DNA from: Aquimarina sp. Aq78
GTDB taxonomy: Bacteria; Bacteroidota; Bacteroidia; Flavobacteriales; Flavobacteriaceae
Direction of reading: 5' to 3'
Assembly: GCF_900299525.1 (NCBI RefSeq)
Contig: NZ_OMKA01000001.1
Span: forward strand, 248,001 to 312,000
DNA length: 64,000 bases
Shown here: positions 10,478 through 18,562 of the stretch, piece by piece
Layout: each line of letters starts with the position of its first letter
How positions within the stretch are numbered: position 1 is the stretch's first letter
The notes under the pieces: generated by a model
What the model was told of the DNA's origin: nothing
Database searches by the model: none
What the model saw: only the letters and a program-made list of their open reading frames with translations
Program-made: the position numbers and the translations under genes

Positions 10478-12277
10478 TTAAGGAACAGTAACATAATCTA
10501 TTGCGATCCAACGGAAATTGTTGTATACAAGGGTTATACTTTCGTTTTGATTTAATACACGGGTGAATCCAGTACCTGGAATAGTAATCGCAAAAGTAGA
10601 TATGGTAATTGTATTGGTGGGGTGTATATTAACCAAATGTACTTTTTGACCAACCTTACCAGCAGTAAAACCATTTATTGTCGTGTTGGCATTATTAAAA
10701 AGTACTATAGACCTACCAGTTAGATCATAAGCTCCCACAAAAGCTGGAGCACTCGATTCTGTAAAAACAGCTTTACGTAACGATTTATCTACCGATAGTG
10801 TCTTCGCATCTAGTTCATTTAAATTGGCATCACCATTAATACTTACTAGTTTTGTAGCATCTGCAATACCATCATTTATGGTTCCATCATTTTCAATCTT
10901 TAAACGGGTGTTTTGTGCAGTGTCGAAAATAATACCACCATTGGTATCTGTATCTGTATCTGCTCCTATAGTAGTACTTCCGGTATTAGAAGTTGAAGCC
11001 GTACCTGTTCCTGGGAGGTTGATTAGACCACTTCCATTTCCAACATAAGCAGTAGCACTAACTGTTCCGACTACTTCGAGTTTTTCTGTCGGAATACTAT
11101 TTCCAACATTTACATTTCCATTAGCAGTAATACCAAGAGTGTTATTTGGCGCGCCTGCCATAATCATAAAAGGATTCCTACTACCCGTAATATTTCTTGC
11201 AGCAAAGTAATCTTGCCCGTTATTTACATCATCGTTAATTTTTATGGCCCAATCATTACTTGGAAAGCTTGCAGAGACACTAGTATCATCAAACAAAAGA
11301 GTTATGGTTTTATCACGTAGCACCATATCATTTTCTCCAAAATCCATCCCTGTGCTTGCATCTTCACCAATCCCTAAACGGTTTTGGATAATTGCATCAC
11401 TAAAAAAGACATTATTCCTGGTATTAAATTCTATATTAGGTGTTCCAAAGGATTTTAGGGCTCCTGTATTGTCATAGTAAAAAAGAAATCCTTTAGCATT
11501 TTCTTCATAAAACAAAGAACCTGGAGTTTTTGTACTAATACCATTAGTGTTAGCATTGCTTAGTACTATTCCGTTCTTAACTCCTAACACAGCACTACCA
11601 AAGGTAGTTGCATCAGTAAAACCAATTCCTACTTTTCCGTTCTCATAATATACATTATCATTTATTTTAGACCAGATGATATCAAAAGCAGTTCCGGCGG
11701 TAGTTCCAAAACCGGGAAAGGAAACTTTTGCTGTATTAAGTGCTATATCGTTAGCGACCTGATCAAAGTTTGTTGCAGTTGTAACATTTAGTAGGTTTAA
11801 TTTATCTACCTGTGTAGAAGATATAGTGGTTGGTGCATTGTTTATGCTATTGTAATCTACACTTAATGCCCGACTTGCTGTGTTACTAGTAAACCCATAA
11901 GGGACACTGTGTAATGCTGCTACTCCTACAATGTCATAATCTGTACCTCCTGTAGGATCAGTTTCTGTCTTGATAAAATATACCGTATTTCCCCAATCGA
12001 TATTTGAGAAAGATCCAGATATAATTGTTCCTTCACCTACCAGTACATTTACCATACCTGCAAAATTAGTGGTGGTATCATGTGTCTCACTATATACAGT
12101 GGTTCCTGTAGTACTACCTTGTAGTATACTAATACGCAGAGATACGGGAGCATTAACGACCAATACATTTGATGTACTACGTACAATAGCTTGATAACTA
12201 AATTGCTCTGGTGATTGCGCGTATATACCTGTTGTTGCTACAAGCAGGCATATGAGTAGTATTAATTTCTTCTTCAT
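10478..12277 (-). CDS. Secreted repeat-rich surface protein, paralogue of the upstream gene
   Basis: 599 residues with a clear signal peptide (residues 1-20, ending IYAQ). No catalytic domain recognised. The N-terminal part (about 22-135) carries a FSYQAIVRST motif and an Ig-like strand pattern. The middle is rich in Asn, Thr and Gly with short KVGIG/NVGNSIPTEKLEV-type repeats like those of phage tail-fibre-like proteins, and a compact beta-rich domain closes the protein. It shares layout and motifs (YQAIVR, SVPY, FPGFGT, LLFDD, EKLEV.GTV) with the 603-residue protein encoded 5 bases upstream, so the two arose by tandem duplication. No T9SS sorting domain is visible here; the first gene of the operon has one. 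Likely cell-surface or secreted; function unknown. Confidence 0.8.
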   Translation of the reverse strand: MKKKLILLICLLVATTGIYAQSPEQFSYQAIVRSTSNVLVVNAPVSLRISILQGSTTGTTVYSETHDTTTNFAGMVNVLVGEGTIISGSFSNIDWGNTVYFIKTETDPTGGTDYDIVGVAALHSVPYGFTSNTASRALSVDYNSINNAPTTISSTQVDKLNLLNVTTATNFDQVANDIALNTAKVSFPGFGTTAGTAFDIIWSKINDNVYYENGKVGIGFTDATTFGSAVLGVKNGIVLSNANTNGISTKTPGSLFYEENAKGFLFYYDNTGALKSFGTPNIEFNTRNNVFFSDAIIQNRLGIGEDASTGMDFGENDMVLRDKTITLLFDDTSVSASFPSNDWAIKINDDVNNGQDYFAARNITGSRNPFMIMAGAPNNTLGITANGNVNVGNSIPTEKLEVVGTVSATAYVGNGSGLINLPGTGTASTSNTGSTTIGADTDTDTNGGIIFDTAQNTRLKIENDGTINDGIADATKLVSINGDANLNELDAKTLSVDKSLRKAVFTESSAPAFVGAYDLTGRSIVLFNNANTTINGFTAGKVGQKVHLVNIHPTNTITISTFAITIPGTGFTRVLNQNESITLVYNNFRWIAIDYVTVP

Positions 12278-12282
12278 TTCAA

Positions 12283-14094
12283 TTAATTATTAAGTCCTAC
12301 ACAATACCAAAATGTTCCGTCAAAGACAAATGTGGCACTTCCATTTACAGGCAAAACAATATTAATATTTCCTGGTAATCTTACACTTCCCGAACCTGGT
12401 GGTACACCTTCATGTTCAATAGTAATTGCAGAGGTTAATGCAGTAATAGTAATGGTTTGTCCCGTAACTCCTCCTGTAAATGCTTGAAGTGAAGAAGGTG
12501 CTTGACCATCTAAAATAATAAAACTCTTGTCCGCAACATTATATCCGGGAGGAAAAGCAATTACTGATGTATCTACAGTAGCAGCTAGGGTCATGGTTTG
12601 TACATTGGCATTTCCATTCAATGTTAAGTTATTTACTTTAACATCTCCAGCTACCTCCAGATCTGCAGAAGGGCTAGTCGTTCCAATTCCTATAGCACCA
12701 GTATTGGTAATGGTCATACGAGTTGTGTTTTGCGTTTGGAAAGAGATTTCACCAACATTATTTGCATCGGTATCTGCAGCAATAGTGGTGTCTCCGGTAT
12801 TAGCTATTCCTCCTGTACCTGTAGCTATTCCTGTTATTCCAGAGCCATCTCCTATAAAAGCACTTGCTTTTACAGTTCCTGTAACTTCTAATTTTTCAGA
12901 AGGAGAATTAGTCCCTATTCCTACATTACCATTAGTTGCAACATATAAAGAACTCTCTGGAGCTCCTGCCAAAATTTTAAAAGGAGTTACTCCGGCAGTA
13001 GCATCTACTATTGCAAAGTGAGATGTCCCTCCGTTAGCAGATGAATTAGCTTCAATTTGCCAGTCATTTGCAGGCATTGTACCAGAAATATCATCAGAAT
13101 CATCAAATAATAATCTTAGATTATTTTCTTTAAGAATAATCGTATTAAAACCAAAATCCTGGCCTACGTTCATATCCTGACCAACTCCTAAACTAAATTG
13201 CATAATAACATCCGAACTGATTACAGCATCTCCATTCTCTACTGTCCATAATCCACTATTATAAGTTACCCCGCCAGAATTAATCAAAACGTCGGTATTG
13301 GTATTATCTGTATAATGAAAACTTCCGTTACCAGTACTGTCATAATACAAAGCTCCGGGAACTGTAGCAGCAGGGGTGCCATCAAAAAGGATAGGGCCGC
13401 TTACATGTAGTTTAGCATCCCCAAAACTACTGCTTTGGTTTACTCCAATACCTACATTACCTGCATTATAAAAAATGTCATTCGTGGATTTTGTCCAAAT
13501 CTGATTATTTCCTTCTAGTGTAGTACCGGGTACTGTCCCGAATCCAGGGAACGAAGTTTTAGTATTGTTAGCAGTGACATCGGTTTGCAGTTGATTAATA
13601 TCTACAGCAGAGGATATGGTGATAAAATCGATCTTGGCAGATTGTGCTGTGGTAATAGTACTTGGTGTATTAGTTAAAGAATTATAATCTGCCGCTTCTG
13701 CAAAATCAGCAGTTGCAGCATGCAAGGCATAGGGTACACTAAGTAGTTGATTAATCGTAGACATAACATAGTTTGTTCCACCTGTTGGATCAATTTCTAT
13801 TCTTATAAAATAAGGACCATTGCCCCAATCTATACCATCAAAACCTGCCGCAGAACCAATAATTATATTGATAAGGCCATTAATATTTGTGGTTGTATTC
13901 TGATTTTCAGAGTATACTGATGACCCTGAAGCAGATGTTTGTAAAATATTGATTTGTACTCCGATATCAGTATTTTGAAGTACTGTGTTATTAACATCTC
14001 TTACAATAGCCTGATAATTGATCCTATTAGAATCTTGTGCTGTGGCCATAGATATAGATAGTATGCATAGTAATAAAGTAATTATGCTCTTCAT
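12283..14094 (-). CDS. Secreted repeat-rich surface protein (tandem paralogue)
   Basis: 603 residues, signal peptide ending SMATAQ. The N-terminal domain has INYQAIVRD and a run of Ig-like strands; then come repeats containing NVGIGTNSPSEKLEVTGT, AIGIGTTSPSADLEV and related motifs that recur about every 70-100 residues, and a C-terminal beta domain. It is the middle gene of a tight operon, 4 bases after the small T9SS protein and 5 bases before its paralogue. Proteins of this layout are common in Flavobacteriia and are usually left as hypothetical. An adhesin or surface-layer role is only an inference from the composition. Confidence 0.8.
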   Translation of the reverse strand: MKSIITLLLCILSISMATAQDSNRINYQAIVRDVNNTVLQNTDIGVQINILQTSASGSSVYSENQNTTTNINGLINIIIGSAAGFDGIDWGNGPYFIRIEIDPTGGTNYVMSTINQLLSVPYALHAATADFAEAADYNSLTNTPSTITTAQSAKIDFITISSAVDINQLQTDVTANNTKTSFPGFGTVPGTTLEGNNQIWTKSTNDIFYNAGNVGIGVNQSSSFGDAKLHVSGPILFDGTPAATVPGALYYDSTGNGSFHYTDNTNTDVLINSGGVTYNSGLWTVENGDAVISSDVIMQFSLGVGQDMNVGQDFGFNTIILKENNLRLLFDDSDDISGTMPANDWQIEANSSANGGTSHFAIVDATAGVTPFKILAGAPESSLYVATNGNVGIGTNSPSEKLEVTGTVKASAFIGDGSGITGIATGTGGIANTGDTTIAADTDANNVGEISFQTQNTTRMTITNTGAIGIGTTSPSADLEVAGDVKVNNLTLNGNANVQTMTLAATVDTSVIAFPPGYNVADKSFIILDGQAPSSLQAFTGGVTGQTITITALTSAITIEHEGVPPGSGSVRLPGNINIVLPVNGSATFVFDGTFWYCVGLNN

Positions 14095-14098
14095 AGGT

Positions 14099-14575
14099 TT
14101 ATTTTTTTATTATTTTAAAAGTCTTTAGGGTATTGTTTCGATCTTTTATTGATAGGATATATGTTCCTTTTGCATAAGTACCCATTTCTATAGTAGAAAT
14201 ATTACCTTTTATAGAGTTATTTGCAATCAATTTTCCGTGAATATCATGTATTTGAAAATTGATATTTACCAAGTTAACAAGATTAATTAGTAAGGTTAAT
14301 CTGTCTGTTGTCGGATTTGGATATGTGCTTACATTTAGTTGAATTCCTCCTAAATCTAAATTAGTTAAGGCTTCAATTTCATAAGCTTGTTGTGTTCCTT
14401 CAATAATCGAACCGACGGTGTTTGCTGTAGAACTGTAAAAAAATTGTCCCACAGTAAAGCTAGATGTTCCACTAGTGCCGGTAGCATTTCCGCCAGAGGA
14501 CACGATGCTCTTTTGGGATAATACCAGAGTACTGGAAAGGATTAAAACAATAAAAAATAGTAATTTTATTCTCAT
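14099..14575 (-). CDS. Small secreted protein with T9SS type A sorting domain
   Basis: 158 residues. Signal peptide (1-20, ending LVLSQ), a Gly/Ser/Thr-rich segment (GGNATGTSGTSS), then a T9SS sorting domain over about residues 80-158 (YPNPTTDRLTLLI, GKLIANNS, GTYILSIKD, KTFKIIKK). Nearly the whole mature protein is the sorting domain plus a short strand-rich head, so it may act as a secreted cap or partner for the two large surface proteins transcribed behind it. First gene of the operon, with a TAnnTTTG element 22 bases upstream. Confidence 0.85.
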   Translation of the reverse strand: MRIKLLFFIVLILSSTLVLSQKSIVSSGGNATGTSGTSSFTVGQFFYSSTANTVGSIIEGTQQAYEIEALTNLDLGGIQLNVSTYPNPTTDRLTLLINLVNLVNINFQIHDIHGKLIANNSIKGNISTIEMGTYAKGTYILSIKDRNNTLKTFKIIKK

Positions 14576-14597
14576 ATGATAGTGATTAAATTGGTTG

Positions 14598-14605
14598 CAA
14601 AATTA
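14598..14605 (-). promoter_or_regulatory. -7 promoter element of the surface-protein operon
   Basis: Minus-strand TAATTTTG, an exact match to the Bacteroidota TAnnTTTG box, 22 bases before the start codon at 14575. I see no TTG at the expected -33 distance. Confidence 0.45.
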
Positions 14606-14752
14606 CACCTATTCTATGAAAAGAACACTACGAATAGAATATATTAATGTTCTTGTTTTCAGTGTTTACCGTAAACAAAAACTGATATATTCATCTAGAA
14701 TAGTCAAAGGGAGTAGTGTTTTGAAAACCATACTACCAAACGAATAAGACAA

Positions 14753-15595
14753 TCATTTCAATCCTTGAGGTTTTCGATGATTGAGATAACTGAGTATGAT
14801 AATAAATACATAAATCAATGCGGTAAACATAAGATTAAAAACAACAATATCAATTCCTTTTGTCGTTGTGGGTTGGAAAACCATAGTACTTGCCGTAAAA
14901 GACATATGCATAAGAATTATAATCCATAAACTTTGGGTGTGATCATATACCCAGACCATCAAAATTCTAAATGCAGGTAAATGTGTGACAAGCTTTACGA
15001 TAAGTAGAATTACTAATGGAACCACTCCATCAGGGTCTTTGCTCATAAAAAGAGGAAGATGCCATATTCCCCATATAATACCAACAATTAACCCTGTAGT
15101 GAGTATATTGAAACGTAATCTCAATTTGGGTATCGCAAACCCTGTCCAGCCCAGTTCTTCGAAAAAACCGGCTACGATACCGCCTAGAATTCCGCCAAGA
15201 ATTAAAATAAAAATATCATCGGTAGAGAAAAGGATAGGAGAAAATTTTGAAGAAAAAGTAGATAGTATTAAATAGGTAAAACCAAAAAGTAGAGGAGCAG
15301 AAAAAAGAGCTATCGCATACCATCGGGTTTTTACTTTCCATTTACATATTCGAATTTTTAATTGTTGAAAACTGTTTTTACCATCTTCAAAATAGTTGAC
15401 TAACAACCCTGCAATAAAAGGCCCTGCACACATAGCCAAAAATAGTAACGGGATTTGACTATCTGGTACTTCTTTCTTTCCGGTAAATCCGTCAATACCC
15501 ATAATAAAAACAAGACCTGTCCACGAAATCAAAAAAGTGAGTAGAAAGTATATCAATAAAAGATATTTTGTACGTATACCTAAGCTGTTTTTCAT
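14753..15595 (-). CDS. CPBP family intramembrane metalloprotease (Abi/CAAX protease-like)
   Basis: 280 residues with about eight hydrophobic segments. The family signature is present: the glutamate pair in FFEELGWTGF, a His in GIWHLPLF and a second His in LMHMSF, which together form the proposed intramembrane active site. The Arg of the classic EExxxR motif is Thr here, as in other EELGW-type members I recall. Family members range from prenyl-protein processing to bacteriocin self-immunity and regulated proteolysis; nothing near this gene selects one of these. It stands alone, and the 177 bases before the surface-protein operon hold no other gene. Confidence 0.88.
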   Translation of the reverse strand: MKNSLGIRTKYLLLIYFLLTFLISWTGLVFIMGIDGFTGKKEVPDSQIPLLFLAMCAGPFIAGLLVNYFEDGKNSFQQLKIRICKWKVKTRWYAIALFSAPLLFGFTYLILSTFSSKFSPILFSTDDIFILILGGILGGIVAGFFEELGWTGFAIPKLRLRFNILTTGLIVGIIWGIWHLPLFMSKDPDGVVPLVILLIVKLVTHLPAFRILMVWVYDHTQSLWIIILMHMSFTASTMVFQPTTTKGIDIVVFNLMFTALIYVFIIILSYLNHRKPQGLK

Positions 15596-15599
15596 GTTA

Positions 15600-15870
15600 T
15601 ACCATAGTTTTATTTGAATCTTTTAGTACAACCTATTCTCGATAGTCCGTTTATAGTACTAAAATAATGAATCTTTTAGAATGATTTCAACTTTTAGAAG
15701 TGTGTTTTGTCGTAATAAACCCTGAGGTTCTCGAGGGGGTGAATATGGGTTGTGATAAAGGTGTGGCTTCGGGTATACTTCGACAAGCTCAGTATGACAC
15801 CTCAGCCCACGATTGGAATAAAACAACGACTTCCGAACCCTGAGTGTAGTCGAAGGGTGAGCTGTCCCCC
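15600..15870. repeat. Intergenic repeat fragments (CTTCGACnnnCTCAG family)
   Basis: This gene-free stretch carries CTATTCTCGATA at 15633-15644 (also an arm of the element at 18.4 kb) and two facing copies of a CTTCGACnnnCTCAG-type motif: 15778-15792 on the plus strand and 15840-15855 inverted. Similar short repeats are dispersed in many flavobacterial genomes. A 79-codon frame crossing this area is made of repeat sequence and is not called as a gene. Confidence 0.6.
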
Positions 15871-15879
15871 TATAAAATA

Positions 15880-15913
15880 AAAGAACCCTATACATCAAAT
15901 AGATATATAGGGC
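15880..15913 (-). terminator. Terminator of the lipoprotein gene
   Basis: An inverted repeat around AACCCTATACAT and ATATATAGGGCTT with a short loop, followed on the minus strand by a T-rich run (plus-strand AAAATAAAAG). It sits about 40 bases after the stop of the gene ending at 15952. Confidence 0.6.
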
Positions 15914-15951
15914 TTGTCATGTGTTGTTTTATAGCAAGATCAAGAAGAATC

Positions 15952-16518
15952 TTAGTTACCGAGAATAACAGTATATGTGATGTTAGCTACTTTCCAACCT
16001 CTTCCGCAACCATTAGATGCATTAGCACTTACCAATGCTATTTTGTTAGGTGCTATTCGCTGTGCGATATCTGCCACATGGGAGTCGAATTGATATTGAT
16101 ACTGATCCATGTTTATATCTCCGTCTCCATCGATATAATATGAATAGTTATAGGTAAACTGTCTAGATTGAATGGGGATGATTAATGTTCCTTTACTAAA
16201 AGAAATACAGTTAGAAAGATTTACATATTCTTCGATCTCTGCAGCGGCATCACTACCACATCCGATATCACTATCTAATGTGCATCCAACCCTTTTGGCA
16301 GTTGCCTGGTTGTTTTGATGTATCAGTTTTTCTACTAATTGTGGCATCGTAGGATCGTTTGATACGTCTTTTACACTTACAAACTGTTTTGAAGCATCTT
16401 GAACAGTTGCATTTTGTACCTCTTGTGCTTCGGGAGCATCAAGACCATCGTTTTGACATGCTATAAAAGTAACGGAGATAAAAGCAAACAGGCCTAATTT
16501 TAAAATGGATTTTTTCAT
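15952..16518 (-). CDS. Predicted lipoprotein, function unknown
   Basis: 188 residues with a lipoprotein signal: MKKSILKLGLFAF, then the lipobox FIAC with the acylated Cys near residue 21. The mature part begins with a flexible acidic linker (QNDGLDAPEAQEV). The C-terminal half has four more cysteines (in RVGCTLD, DIGCGSD, SNCISFS and NGCGRGW) that could pair, and an aspartate-rich DGDGDINMD stretch resembling a calcium-binding loop. I do not recognise the family. A minus-strand TAGTTTTG box at 16554-16561 lies 35 bases before the start and may be its -7 element. Confidence 0.7.
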   Translation of the reverse strand: MKKSILKLGLFAFISVTFIACQNDGLDAPEAQEVQNATVQDASKQFVSVKDVSNDPTMPQLVEKLIHQNNQATAKRVGCTLDSDIGCGSDAAAEIEEYVNLSNCISFSKGTLIIPIQSRQFTYNYSYYIDGDGDINMDQYQYQFDSHVADIAQRIAPNKIALVSANASNGCGRGWKVANITYTVILGN

Positions 16519-17053
16519 TGTGTAAGATTTTAAGAATTTGGTTAATGATGATTCAAAACTATTTAAAAAACAGTTGAATTAGTTGTTCCTTTCTAATTGT
16601 TTACACAAACATAAAATCGAAACCTAAACCGTAAATAAATAATAATTTTGACTTTTTGGTAGTGTGGAAATTATTGGTTTCTCAACAGTATTATATGTTA
16701 CTGTAATAATTCAAAAGCATTGATTTAACAGGGGGTATATTACATACATCTTTGTAGGGTCTAGAAATAATGTTGATAACATCTTTTACAGTAAACGAAC
16801 TTCGACTATGTGTTTCGTGAACTAAACAGAAGAACTCAGTTCTTGGAGGACGAACCCTGGGATATGATTATTATCTTTATTTTATCACGGTAAACAGGGG
16901 AGGCGGTGGCGGTAATAAATAATATATTTGTAGTACATACCAATGATATACCATACATATTATGAAATGAGCCATAACAATTGAGTTGATACCAACTGAG
17001 ATGTTCAATGGCGAATTCCATCTGACAACTAAAAAACAATAAAAAAAGAACAG
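16519..17053. other. 535-base intergenic region
   Basis: Divergent promoter region between the lipoprotein and the Hint-domain gene. It holds TAGTTTTG (minus strand, 16554-16561) and TATATTTG (plus strand, 16923-16930), both exact TAnnTTTG boxes but with no TTG partner at 17-23 bases. No RNA gene or supported ORF was seen. Confidence 0.4.
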
Positions 17054-18319
17054 ATGAAAAATACACTTACTTGTATCATATTACTCATTACACTTTTTTC
17101 TTATAGCCAGGAAATAAAGGTGCTCACGCCAACAAGTATAGAGTTACTAGATCTAAATACCACAGATGAAAAGGAGTTTAACAGAAACAGAAAAGCTTGT
17201 GAGGCCATTTGGGAACGTATGTCAAAAGGGCTTAAAAAAGAAGACCTTACCCAGGAAGAGAAAGCAGAATTAGATAAGATAGTAGATGAAACAATGACTA
17301 ATTATTGGGATATCGAAGGCCAGGGGTGTAGTTGGTATTGTGGTGGTGGGTCATTTAAAGAAACCGCATCATCATATCTGGCAGATCAGGGAAGCATAAA
17401 TTATCGCGCAGAAAATGCAATGGATCTTAACTATAAAAACGTATGGGTAGAAGGAGTACCAGGATATGGAGTAGGAGAATATCTCGAATATAGTTTTTAC
17501 CAGGGAAGGCCGCGTATCACAGAAATTATCGTTGTAAATGGGCATGTGAAAAGTGAAACGGCCTGGCGAAACAACAGCCGTGTGAAAAAACTTAAAATGT
17601 ATATTAAAAATAAACCATATGCCATCCTAAATCTTACAGATCAACGTGCAGCACAACATTTTAAAGTAGCTCCAATTGGCAAATTAGATAAGAACATAGA
17701 CTATGTTACTTCAAAAAGTTTACCACCCTGGACCATGAAATTCGAGATTATGGAGGTATATCCGGGAGATAAATATGAGGATACGGTGCTCTCTGAAATC
17801 TATTTTGATGGAATAGATGTACACTGTTTTGCTAAAGGGACTTTAATCACTATGGCAGATCACACCCAGAAAGCTATAGAAGATGTAAGTGTAGGAGAAC
17901 AGATACTTTCTTATCATCAAGCTACAGATAGCTATATTGCTGCGATTATTCAAGAACTGGCAAAACCAATTCATGATACTCTAATTGCCATTTCATTATC
18001 TGATGGTTCTACTATTACCTGTACTCGCGATCATCCGCTCTTATCTTCTTCTGGAGATTGGTTGTCTTATTCTCCCGAGAAAACACAGATGGCATATCGG
18101 TTTGATAATGTTAAACAACTTGAGGAAGGAAGTCTATTACAAACTATTTCTAGTCCCGTGAAAATTTTGAATATTCAAGAAATTAATACTACACAACAAA
18201 CGTATACTATCGTAAAACTGAATAAAACGAATACTTTTATAGCTAATGGTATTTTGGTTGGTACCGAAGAATTACGTATCCCAAGAACATGTGATAGGCA
18301 CAAAATAATAACAGAGTGA
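17054..18319 (+). CDS. Secreted NADase-type glycan-binding domain protein fused to a Hint domain
   Basis: 421 residues. Signal peptide (1-18, ending FSYSQ). The N-terminal half includes a discoidin/NADase-type glycan-binding fold (about 90-255; SSYLADQG, AENAMDLNYKNVWVEGVPGYG, EIYFDGIDVH). From C258 (CFAKGTLITM) a Hint (Hedgehog/intein) domain follows, with the catalytic TCTRDHPL block (H327) and the closing NTFIANGILV strand. The usual HN plus nucleophile at an intein C-terminus is absent (GTEEL follows), so C-terminal cleavage is not expected. Hedgehog-like N-S acyl shift at C258 remains possible. Only about 20 residues follow Hint, so there is no toxin payload. Biological role unknown; the glycan-binding part may become covalently attached or released. 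Confidence 0.8.
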   Translation: MKNTLTCIILLITLFSYSQEIKVLTPTSIELLDLNTTDEKEFNRNRKACEAIWERMSKGLKKEDLTQEEKAELDKIVDETMTNYWDIEGQGCSWYCGGGSFKETASSYLADQGSINYRAENAMDLNYKNVWVEGVPGYGVGEYLEYSFYQGRPRITEIIVVNGHVKSETAWRNNSRVKKLKMYIKNKPYAILNLTDQRAAQHFKVAPIGKLDKNIDYVTSKSLPPWTMKFEIMEVYPGDKYEDTVLSEIYFDGIDVHCFAKGTLITMADHTQKAIEDVSVGEQILSYHQATDSYIAAIIQELAKPIHDTLIAISLSDGSTITCTRDHPLLSSSGDWLSYSPEKTQMAYRFDNVKQLEEGSLLQTISSPVKILNIQEINTTQQTYTIVKLNKTNTFIANGILVGTEELRIPRTCDRHKIITE

Positions 18320-18326
18320 ATAAACC

Positions 18327-18539
18327 TTATAACCTGAGTTCGACGTAAGAAAATCACGTCAATTCGAGTGATCTGATACTTCGACATAGCTCAGTATAGA
18401 CTGGAAGATTGTATCGAGAATAGTGATTTTCTATCTAAAAAAGCTATTCTCGATACAGTTTTTCTCCATTTCATTCTGAAAAACCACTCGAATTGACGCT
18501 TTTTATAACATTTTAGTTTAGGTCGAACTCAGGTTATAA
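18327..18539. repeat. Nested inverted-repeat element (MITE/REP-like)
   Basis: Three perfect inverted repeats lie one inside the other around the same centre (about 18428-18434): 18 bp TTATAACCTGAGTTCGAC (18327-18344 with 18522-18539), 14 bp CGTCAATTCGAGTG (18357-18370 with 18485-18498) and 13 bp GTATCGAGAATAG (18411-18423 with 18444-18456). A CTTCGACATAGCTCAG motif lies in the left half. It fills the space between two convergent genes, could act as a bidirectional terminator, and has no coding potential. Confidence 0.85.
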
Positions 18540-18562
18540 TAGTATACTGAGCCCCTCGTTTT

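Noticed and set aside
12527-13021. 164-codon plus-strand frame opposite the surface protein
   Set aside because: Antisense shadow of a repeat-rich real gene with a signal peptide.
15659-15898. 79-codon minus-strand frame
   Set aside because: It is made of dispersed repeat motifs and overlaps a terminator; no protein-like features.
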